The notes below the pieces were generated by a model, which worked only from the letters and a program-made list of their open reading frames with translations, searched no databases and had not been told where the DNA came from. The position numbers and the translations under genes are program-made. A DNA stretch of 64,000 nt from Euglena gracilis (lineage: Eukaryota > Euglenida > Euglenophyceae > Euglenales), in contig CP154957.1 of NCBI GenBank assembly GCA_039621445.1, positions 45,253,681 through 45,317,680 of the forward strand. The letters are read 5' to 3'. Below are positions 42,190 to 52,700 of the stretch, one piece after another (position 1 is the first letter of the stretch; each line of letters starts with the position of its first letter).

Positions 42190-43377
42190 AACAAGTGGTT
42201 GGTGTGGAGGGAGTGCCACCTCGTGCTTGAGAATGGAACCACGACCCAAACGACCTACTATGCCCAAGCGGACACCTCGGCACTCGGGATAAACCCGCAG
42301 GACGGGATGTTCTACCCGCACCTCTACACCCAGGCGCTCGCCGCTCAGGCAGTGGGTGGCCAGGCGGCAGCGTCGTTCCAGCAGCCCAGCCAGCTGTGGA
42401 CCCCTGCCATGCTGCATCAGCGTCAACCCCCCGGCCCCCAAGGTAGCGATGTAGGGTGGGTGCCTGTTTCTTCTTCTTCAGGGAATACATCCTTTACCGT
42501 TCACGGGCATCCCTGACAACGCCACAAGAATCACCACCATAACTCCGTCATGCGCCTCTGCTAGTGTGCTAGTGTGTCACTGTCCGACCACGTAAACATT
42601 GAACTGACAAAGGTGGATTGGAGGTGGGCATCTCGATTTTGGAGCGTGGCAATTGTCTCGATATGCTCTTAAATTGGACATTTTAACACACACACACGTC
42701 CATGCATTTGTGTTGGGGTGGCGATACCCACCTCGGGGAATGTGCCGCACCATCAGTGAGCGGGCAACGTGCCTCGTTTCAATCTGCCGTAACCCCCCCC
42801 CCCCCATTTAGAACGACCCCCCTCTGATAACGAACACCCCCATTTATAACGACCCATCCTGGATTTTCCACCAACTGAAAAGTCAGATAACGACCCGTCG
42901 TCATATTCAAGGGGGGGTTTACGTTCTCATTGCAATCCGGATGAAGCAGGGGAGGGCCATGCCTCGGACCCCTCCCTCCCTGTCCGGCCCACCCCCGGGG
43001 CCACGGGGTTGCCCCAACCCGCCGCCGAGCCGCGGGGGCCGCCGTGGCAGCGGCACAACCCCCAGCGGCCCTCCTCCTGGAACGCCCCGCGGGGCCACCC
43101 CACCCCCGCCCCGACCGCCCCGGCGGCCCGCGGCACGGCCCCGGCCCGCCCCGCCTCCCACAGCGCCCCGGCCCCGGCCCCGGCCCCGGCCCCCAGCTCC
43201 GCCGGCGCCGCCGCAGCCGCCGGCCCGGCCGCGCCACCGACCATGAAGCGCATTGTGAAGCACCAGCCCACCCAGGGGGCGGACCTCGCCCGCTCGTCCC
43301 AGGGCGGCTGCCAGCGGCTGGAGATCATCGACCCTGCGCAGGCGGCTTGCCTGGGTGGCCCCCGCCGCCTGGAGTGA
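42190..43377 (+). CDS. 3' exons of an unrecognised Gln/Pro-rich protein
   Basis: The exon ending at 42442 reads WLVWRECHLVLENGTTTQTT, then YYAQADTSALGINPQDGMFY, PHLYTQALAAQA and a Gln-rich stretch. Its phase-1 donor (G then GTAGCG) fits the acceptor at 42949 (AAGCAG), giving G-E-G-H-A-S-D-P. The final exon, 42950-43377, has a long Pro/Ala/Arg-rich stretch and a distinctive C-terminus (MKRIVKHQPTQGADLARSSQ, then a C-Q-R-L-E-I-I-D segment) before TGA. The phase match across a 507-bp intron supports the model. No domain was recognised. Upstream exons were not identified. Confidence 0.55.
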
Positions 43378-43394
43378 CACCCCTTCCCCTGATG

Positions 43395-43440
43395 TGTACT
43401 AGCCGCCCCTGGGTGGGTGGGTGGGTGGGTGGGCGGGTGT
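43395..43440. repeat. (GGGT)n repeat
   Basis: A short GGGTGGGTGGGT tract just after the stop of the preceding gene, ending GGGCGGGTG; potentially G-quadruplex-forming. Similar tracts occur at about 4336-4365 and 32367-32390. Confidence 0.7.
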
Positions 43441-43937
43441 TGTTGCAGGGATTTGTTTTTATCCTGAAACAGATAACTACAGATTGTCCAAAACCCCCGA
43501 ACATGGATAACTATGGATGTGAGGTCTGGCACGGCTGAGGAGGACTTTGACTGATGGGCAGGGGAGGGGTGTCACACATCAATGCATATTAGCATCACAC
43601 CATGCTCTTTTTGATTGTGGTATTTGGACTTTTCAGAAGTTTTGCTACGAGGGAAACTCGGCTTGGTCGATAGGCCCTGGGACCCAAAACTGACCTCGGG
43701 GGGGTGTTTGCTATGGGTAGGCACTCCACAGCAGGCATGGGGTTGGTGAAAAAGCTAGAATGCGACCCAACCTCCCAGGGGGTGACTATCTGGGGTTTCC
43801 CCCCCGAACTGACTGTTTTTTGAAATTGCAGAGCGACCCCCCAGTATGCAATGGATGGTCTGGACGTGCCTTGCCGCCCCTGGTTTCCATGTCACCTCCT
43901 TCCCCAACACCAGGCAGGTCCGCTGCCGTCAAAACCA

Positions 43938-46440
43938 TGGAGGAGGTGGTCATCGTTGCGCCGGAGGGCGTGCCGCTGGCCCCCATCGTGTATGAGGGGC
44001 CGAAGCCGCCAACCATCCCGGAGGGCGTGGAGACTGGGCTGCCTTTTAAAGGCATGACTGGCTCCTCAACAAAATGAAAAGGGACAAAATCAAGAATGTT
44101 GGCAGTATTGCAGCACACTCTTTTTTTGGAGGACAACAGTCACCCATCACACACAAGGACCGTGGCAAATGCAACCTATCTTTACGGCCCAAATGGCTGA
44201 AATGGCTGATTCAAACCTCTCCAGCATTGTTCCATCCAGCAACCAAAGTCGTGAGAGGCCATTTCAGTTTTCGAGTGCCAAAAACTCCGGCATTCTTGCA
44301 GCAACAGAACGTTTGTCGCGCACGTGGATTTGCAGTGCAGCGTCTGCCCCTGCAGCCATCGACGGTGGGGGGGGGGGGCACATAGCCAGTGTTCAGCGCA
44401 CACTGCAAATTCCTTTAGCGAAACCCCGGCTGTCACACGGCCGACAACCCCGAGGTGGATGCGTGCCCAACAAAAAGGAGGCCCGGGGGAGACCATCGAG
44501 GTGTGCGACGACGAGGGCGGGCCCCCGCCGGAGCCCACACAGCAGATGGACGCCGCGTTCCTGCAGTCCATCGTGGAGCACATGGTGTCCGGCGGGGACG
44601 AGAGCAGCCCGTTCCTGGAGCGGGACCACCAATGCTGGCCAGGGATGGGTGGGGTGAGGGGTGATGGGGCATTGCACACAGGTTTTTTTTGGTTGGGGTA
44701 TGGTTTGAGGGCATTATTTTTGTTCACTACTTATTTCCTTTTGTTTCATTAAATTTTGCTTTAGAAATGTCTTTTAGGTTCTTTCTCTGTCAAGGCAAGT
44801 CATTTTGCATTTGTTGAAAAAGTGTCCAGATTTCCAGATTCTGTTTCAGCCTTCCATCTTGGATAACACTGGTATGCTTTTGTTGTGTGGGGACAAAACA
44901 ATGGATTGAGGAGGGCTCCGTGTTTTCCAGATCTGCATCCGCATCCCCAAACCACATCTGGCGGCATATGTTCTCCGTCACGTCGCTGAACGACGGAGAG
45001 ATGCGGCAGTACGACGGGACGCTGAATGAAATATGGCGGACCATGCTGCACAGGGCCCCATTACTCAATGCACCTGAAGCATTCTGCGATGGGAAACTGG
45101 CCGGAAGGAGAGGATGATTTTTGACTGCGTCCCTGGCTTGGTACAGCTTGTCATCACACAGGGCTTGCCAATCAAAGGTGCCAACTCTGGGTCTGAAAGT
45201 GAAACCTAAAGCCGGTTATCCAAAAAAAAACAGACCGGCAATGGGGCCTAAAAATGTTTGGGCCTTCCTTGGCTTTCAGCACGGCATCGGCGCTGTACTG
45301 TTACCAGGCAATTTTGACCCTGTCCTTCTCGGGTCAAATTTCGGCGTTCGAGTGCCCATGCAGACAGCATGGTAGCAGCCCCAGTTACTGCAAAACTGTT
45401 GCGACCAGGCTCGAAAAGAGGTTACGTTTGCATGGGTCGAGTCGAGCAGCTGCCTGCCATGGCTTGCAACCAAAACCTTGCCCCCCCCCCTCCCCCCAAT
45501 GATGGGCTTCCGATGTCGGCGGACGTGCGGCACATGCTGAAGGAAACCAACCTGTCGGACGAGTGTGAGGCAGTCGTTATGGGCGACGACCCGAGGTGTG
45601 ATTCACATCTTTTTGTTGGTGTTTGTCTGTTTGTATGCATATGTACGCTCCGGTGCTCTATTGTGTTCCAGTGCATTCGTTTGCATGTGTGCACATGAGT
45701 GCACCAAGCGCATTCATGCTCACATAAATACCCACATAAATTCACACATAAATGCTAGAGATGATGGTCTCGTCCAGTCCCCCAGGGTGGGGTCCCCCTC
45801 CTGGTCCCTTCTTTCTTTCCTCAGCTTCGAGCTGTTATTGACGGCGTGACGTATGGCTCGGGATCGCCCCTGCCGGGTGTGCTGCCCTTCCTGACCCCAG
45901 CCCCCCCCCCCCAACGCTTTCCCCCTGCTGCACACATGCGCACAGTGTGGCACCAGACAGCTCGTGCCCCCTCATTCACGGTTCCATTGAGGCAATGCCT
46001 TCTCCCACATGTGCATACGCATGAGAATCCATTTTTCACCGGTTAACGTCATCAAAATCAAAAGCCATCTGTGTTGCGTTCCACCCCCGGGCTGTACGCC
46101 CATCCCAACACCATTTTGCCTTTTCGACTTTGCATCCTTCTATCATTCCGGGGAGAGCGGGGGTGGCATCCCTGCTCCACACTGTGCGGAAATTGAATGC
46201 GCCTGCATTGGCCCCGGACCGGCAAGGCCTCGCTCGGATTAGAGCGGCAGACCTTCCGACCTGCCCCCTTGGTGGCGCTGTACAAAGCAACGGAGACCCC
46301 CCTGCAAAGCCTGGGCGGGGCGCCAGTGTGCCTGGGTATGGGACTGCCCCGCGAAACCGGCTGTGTCGTCAGAGGCACGCCACCGCAGGGGGTGTTGCTG
46401 ACAGGAGAAGAGAAGTTGAATTGTATGCTTCTGCAACGTT
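43938..46440 (+). CDS. Exon-like segments of an unrecognised gene
   Basis: An ATG at 43938 in good context (ACCATGG) opens MEEVVIVAPEGVPLAPIVYE, then GPKPPTIPEG. Later plus-strand segments with normal protein composition are about 44490-44627 (TIEVCDDEGGPPPEPTQQMD and AAFLQSIVEHMVSGGDESSP), about 44930-45080 (NHIWRHMFSVTSLNDGEMRQ), about 45510-45596 (SADVRHMLKETNLSDECEAV, ending at a GTGTGA donor), about 45825-45880 (LRAVIDGVTYGSGSPLP) and about 46235-46410 (TFRPAPLVALYKATETPLQS). Several have good splice edges, but not all phases agree, so more than one gene may be involved. I do not recognise the family. Confidence 0.35.
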
Positions 46441-48600
46441 TTTGTCGTTTTCCCTGTTTCCATCAATTTTTTCTTTAGCATGATCTTGCTCCTCCACATT
46501 CTTCTTTTTTTTGTATTTCCAAACGTTGTGCTTTTTCCGAAAAGTGGAGTTGCTGGGAATGCACGGTCACCACTGGATGCTACGACTTGCTTCGACTGCT
46601 CCGTTCCCACGACCGTCTCATCGATCAGCGTAGCCAATGCCTCTGGCAATTTGGCCCACCACGTGCCCCCGTGGAGCAGTGCCCTCCCGCCCTCTTCCAG
46701 AAAGCGGTACCCCTGTGACGACGCGATGGTTTCGTGATCGTGGATCTTCGCTCTCCTGCTGTTTTTATTTGCATTGTGGGCATTGATTCCTTTTTTGCCC
46801 CTGCCCCTCCCGAAGTTGTTCTTGGCAGTCCACATGTCACGTGAGCAAGAAAATGGTCCCCTGGGAGGGACGTGGGGGGGGGATGGGCAGGCACACCCGG
46901 CAAATGCATTATCATTTCCAACTTTCCCCAAGTCGGCCACTTCACGCATTCAATGGGAAGGCGGAACCAATTTGGCCTGTGACAGAATCTTGACCCAAGT
47001 CCTTAGCAGTGGCACCATCCTGGCAGCCTTGGCTGGTTGGACTTTCCCCAGGCCAAGGCCGATGGTGGAAAAACTGAAGAAGAATTTCCCGAAATCCAAT
47101 CTGAGGCTTGAAGCATTTGATTTGGTGGGATCGTCGTAGACTAATTGAAAGCGTGTTAAAGTGGAAGAATTCCGGCAGCCTTTCAGCACTGATATCCCCC
47201 CGGGGGAGGGCACCCACTATTTTCCTGGAGTCGCATCACGAAACATAATTTGTCCCTACACCTCATCCTGACCATGTTCCCTGTTCTAAGTTTTGTCTTT
47301 TTGTAATCGTATTTTCTTTGAGTTCCGGTCAGTCAAGAAATGCTCCCAGAAAACGCACTCTGAAATAATCTCCCCCTGGGAGTTCCAGCAGTGAATTCCA
47401 ATTCTGTTGGTCACTGCTTGCTGATGAGTGCAGAAAGAGGGCAAAATGATGATGCCCTGGTGCCCCATGCAGTGTTTTCTGGATTTTCCCCAACTCGGCC
47501 AATTTCATTTGAAGGTGAAGGCTTTTGGAAAACTGTTCTCTGACTTCTTTGACATCCCCCCGTGCTCTCGGCAAGTTTCAGGGACGTTGATGGCGTTTTT
47601 CATGGAAGCAGAATGCTTCTGTGAGGTGGGTTTGTGACAGTGTGGATGGAAGTCTTCTCTCGGTCATGTTGTTGTTGGTGCCAAAAACCGCATCTGCACA
47701 ACCACCACATTGGTTTCGAATTTGAATTGTGTGTGTGTCCATTGTGCATTTGCGCAACAGAAACACAGTCTAATTTGGCTTGGTCGTTGTGCAGATGCCC
47801 CTGCCGGGTTTTTTTTTCCAACTTTGGATCTGGGTCCACCCCCCCCCCCCTCCGGGGTGTTCCCAAGCAAGGGCTTTGTGTCCCCTGCTGGAGGTGGGGA
47901 TTTGGCCATTTTGACCTTCTTTTTGGTACCAAGTGCCGAAATTTATTTGACCCCACAATTTACACCCAAAAATCTGTCCTCTGGACCCCCAGGGGGGGTA
48001 CCCCATGGGTGGGGGCACGTTCGGCCTTACAACAATCCCTGTGCCCCTGCCAGTGCTTTTCTCCTTCCCCAATCCTGCAGTTTGCTGGCCACACGCAGCA
48101 ATCCCTTTGATCTCCCCAACCAAAGTCCGGACCCAAAGGCACACAGTCATCCGCTGGAAGTCCGATGGCGGCTAGGGGCTCATGTCGGGGCCAGGCCGCC
48201 GGCTAACTTACCGCTGGAATCACACGAGGCTGCGCCGTGATTGGTGGCGCTGCGGCCACCCGCGTCCACCACCTCCCACGGTAATCCACTCGCACGCAAC
48301 GTTCTCCTTCCTCCGCAGCCTTTCCTCGTGTGCGGGGCTCCACACCCCAGCCTCGGCCCGATGCGAGGCTGGGGTGTCCTGGCGGTGGCCCTGGGCTGCT
48401 TGTTGCCGCCTGGCACCCCGCCCAGCGCTGGCCGCTGCCCCCGCCACCCATCAATGCCGCACACCCCTGCGTGCTTGTGTGTGGCACTGGGGGTTAGCGA
48501 TGAGTCAGCCACTTGTCACACTGGCCATCAGACTCACTCCATGTGTCACACATCAGCATTCCCCATGAACAGGGTTCTGGTTCGCTTCTGTTGTCCAGCA
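46441..48600. other. Mixed sequence, coding uncertain on both strands
   Basis: Minus-strand frames 47329-47574 and 46560-46740 look as protein-like as the plus-strand frames over the same bases, and none has both splice edges and a domain. 47820-48010 is C/G-run repeat. I cannot assign a gene here. Confidence 0.3.
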
Positions 48601-48657
48601 CTGCCGCTGGAGTTTATCGCTTCGACCCCAACGTTGCTCCTTCCAAAGCGTCCGCAC

Positions 48658-49687
48658 ATGATCAACGTGTGTGGCGCCATTGCTGCGGCACTGCTGCTTT
48701 TTATTTGTGTCATTTTCCATTGAGGCACTTTTTTCTGGATGGGCATCTGCAGGAAAAAAGTTTTTGTTTGCTTCGAATGTTGATGTGCAGAATTTTCAAT
48801 GTATTTTCATACTCACCTTCATCGTCATGAAATTCTGCACATTGGGGAATGTGGAATATTGCTCTGGTGTTTCTTTTTCTCCCATTCACAACTATATGAA
48901 GTTGGGTTTGAGGCGAGAAAGTTCATTTCCTTGCTCTCCCTTGTGCCAAAATCTTGGCGGCACACATGCTCGTATTTTCATCTCTGCGGGATGCGTCACA
49001 ATGCCACCTCCGATCCCACAGGCCACGCTACACAAGCGGGGGCGGCAAGTGGCGGCACAGTCCACTGCAGAGGCCACGCTGCTGACCGGGGGTGTATGGG
49101 ATGCCACTCGGTCTGAAATCGGTGGGGGGGGGGGGCTGTTGTGTGTGGCTCCCTTGGTCCCCTGCAACCTGGGCCGTTTCCCAAATCACTCACCCCCCTC
49201 TGGGGCAGAAAGACTTCTGGCTTTCTTATGACTTATGGCTTTCATCAGGCTTCCCCCCCGGATTCAATGTTTCAGTGTTTTCAGTGTTTTAAAATTTCAT
49301 GAATCCGATCGTTTTTGAGTTTGTGCATTCTGTTGTTATTTCATTTCATTTTTTCCCCCTTTCAAGTTTGAGAATTTGTTTTCGTTGGGCAACCATCCGC
49401 TGCCACTGCCCTTTTGCAAAAACCGGAGTTCCCCTGCAGTCAAGATAGGGTCCAGTCCAATCCATGCCCGCCACTGACCCGCTGGCCGGTGGTGAACGGC
49501 CGGGTGCGGGTGGCGTACACCATCTCCACCCTCACGGACTCCACCATCACCGCCACGCTGACCCAAGCTATGGCCCACTGGTCGGCAAACGCCTGCGTCG
49601 ACTTCGTGTCGGCCACTGCGGCCGATGCTGGCTATGTGGAAGTGTGTCTGTCTCTCTGTCTGCCTGCCTTCCTGCCTTCCTGCCTGT

Positions 49688-49741
<54 letters not shown>

Positions 49742-52700
49742 ATCTGTCTGTCTGCCCGTCCATCAGCCCCGATGGGGATTTGTCTCTCCCTCTGCATTTT
49801 GCCCCCTGTTTCCGGGTTTTAACCTCCCTCTATTCCTCCCCCCTCCCTCCCGCCCATCTTCTCTCTGACTGGCCCGGGTCTCAGGTGGTTGCGGGGACCG
49901 GGACAGAGTGCCAGGCCACAATTGGGTACGGCACCGGCTCCCGGCCGATCTGGCTGACCTCCTCCTGCGACTTCGGCTCTGCCCAGGGTGCCCGGCGTGG
50001 TGCCCCCCCCCCCCCCCTGTCGTACGACCGGGTTCCTGCAACCTGCGACCAGGGGGGGGTCATAACACCCCCATGACCTGCAACCTGTGACCGGGGGGTG
50101 GTCGTAAATGAGGGGTGGTCGTACAACAAGGGGGGGGGCGGGTGGTGTCGGATGGCGTGTTGCGGTCTGCCATTTCCCGCAGTGCGACTCAAAGGCCACG
50201 CCAAAGCGCACGGTTCCAGCCTTAGCCCATAACGTCGTCAATGCCCGCTCATTTCCACGTCACTCTCTTGTTTTTGAATGTTGCCACTGCCTTGGTTTGA
50301 CAGTGAAAACTGCAAATTGAGTCAGTAGCCCTTTTGAAGCAGTCTAACCTTGGAGTCCAGTGCAAAACATTTTCCAATGGTGAGCTCTTTATTCCGGCCT
50401 ACAAAAACGTAGGGGCTAGGGGGAGGATGGGGGTCATACTTGCAGTTAGTGCGACCGGAAAAAATGTTACCGTGCGCCGCGACCACCGCGGAAATTTTTT
50501 TTTTGTAACCGGCAGCGCCGCAGCAAAATTTTTTCTGTGCGCCGCGAATGCCGCGGCACTGGTTTATGTGTGCGCCGCGACCGCCGCGGAAACTTTTTTT
50601 TGGAAAAATTCAACGGGTGGGACTGGTGCTACCTTGGCAACACTTTGTTTTGCCAAAGCCCGGGTGAGCACCTTCTATCAATCTAATTGTTTCCACCAAA
50701 AAATGTTGGGTGTTGTGTTGTTGCCAATACGTTCTTGAGCTGCGGGCAGAAAAATTTTTTGTGCCGCAACCACCGCGGCAAATTTTTCCGCTTGCGCCGC
50801 GACCACCGCGGCAATAAATTTTGCTTGTGCCGCGACAGCCGCGGCAAAAATCTTTCTGTGCACCGCGACCACCGCGGAAAAAAATTTTTTGCGCCGCGGC
50901 AGGAGCGCCGCGGCGCACTAACTGCAAGTATGATGGGGGTTTGGGAAGCGGCAGGGGGCGCCCTTTCCGTGGAGCCTCCGGCAGGCAACCGGACTCTACG
51001 GAGGCTCCTAGAGCCTGAGATAGCCAAGTTTGTGGCGGGCCAATCCTTAGGCGGCCAAACTCGCACTTAAGGTTTTGAATTTTAGCTTGCGCTGGCGCAA
51101 ATTTCCAAACTTTTTGTGACCTGGCGGTGAAACCCACCCTTTTGACCCTCTGGTTCTTTGGAGACCCTCCACGGTGGCGTGTGCATCATTTGCCGATGTT
51201 GGGACCCAGGGAACAGGCCCAATTTTGGTGTTTTTCAGCCTGTGCACCATTTTGAAAAAGGTTCAAAACCCTGGGTTTGAACGCTGGGACACGTGAATGT
51301 TCCCCAAAAAGGGCCAAAACCCCCCGTTGCGAGTCCCTCGTTTTTGAAGCCTTGACTGTGTTCCCCAGATGGTGCTACACAGGCTGGGTGTAATTTGGCC
51401 CTTTCTGTTGCTTTTTTTGGGCTCTGCGATGTGTCCGTTAAGGGTTGCCTGCTGAGCAAGCACCTATAGTAAAAATGGCCGAAAATGGCCGAAAATGGCC
51501 GAAAATGGCCGAAAATGGCCGAAAATGAAATTTTGGGCTCTATAGGTGGGGGTCCCGAAAATGGCCGAAAATGGCCGAAAATGGCCGAAAATGGCCGAAA
51601 ATGGCCGAAAATGAGAATTTTTTTTTGCAATTTTTTTTTCGAGTATTTTTTTTGCCTAACAGTTTCTTTTTCCCTGGGAGGCAATTTTCAGTGCGACTGA
51701 TTCTTGTCTCTGTGCAGCCTGTCTTCTTTTGTTATTATGCCTGGCCCTGCAACACATGCTGCTCAAAGAACCACCTCCGAAAGGGTTATTTGGGTCAAAG
51801 CTGATATTTTGATGGCATTTCCAATATTACTCCCATGTTGGCCATTTTGGATCAATTTTTGCTAATTTTGGGGATATTTTTCACTGATTTGGCAAATATT
51901 GGGCTAATTTGGGTCAATATGAGCACATTTTATGGCATTTTGCGCCATTTTGGTGATTTTGGGTTATTTTTCACAATTTTGTGGACATTGTTGGCGTTTT
52001 TGGGCAAGTTTAGGTTATTTGAAGCAATTTTTGGTCACTTTGATTGCTTTTTGGGGCCTTTTGCGGTCAATTTTAGGTTTTTTGTAGTCATTTTTTGGGT
52101 TTCTGTGGTCATTTTGCTAGGTTGGGAGCCAGTGGATGGAGTGGTTATAGATACTGGACAAGATGCAATGGATGCAGATGCTGAACAAGATGCAGACTGA
52201 ACAAGATGTCGACACTGGACAAGATGCAGATGCTGTATGAGATGCAGATGCTGGACAAGATGCAGATGCTGAACAAGATGTAGACATTGGACAAGATGCA
52301 GATGCTGTACAACATGCAAATGCTGGACAAGATGCAGATATTGGACAAGATGCAGACGTTGTTCAGGATGTTCAGGATGCAGACACTGGACAAGATGTCG
52401 ACACTGGAGAAGGTGCAGATGCTGTACAAGATGCAGATACTGGACAAGATTAAGATCTTGACAAGATGCAGGTATTGGATAAGATGCACACACTAGACAA
52501 GATGCAGTGATTGCTGATGCAACGGATGTAGATATTGGACAAGATGTAGATGCTGGGCGAGATGTGATGTTGAACAAGATGCAGACATTGGGTGAGCACA
52601 TTTGATGTCAATATTTCAACATTATGGACCAATCACATGTTTGCTTGCTTTTGTTTGCTCTTCTTTGCTTGCACATGCTGCTCAACGAACCACCTCCAAA

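Noticed and set aside
48600-48720. C-terminal membrane anchor (MINVCGAIAAALLLFICVIFH) of the 43.9-kb gene
   Set aside because: It could equally be the signal peptide of the astacin gene; the sequence alone does not decide, so it was not annotated as a separate anchor.
49640-50076. Reading the CCTG repeat as part of the astacin protein
   Set aside because: The frame is open, but the GAA/GTGTGT donor at 49641 and the CAG acceptor at 49884 join the conserved YVE and VVAGTGTECQ segments in phase, so the repeat is intronic.
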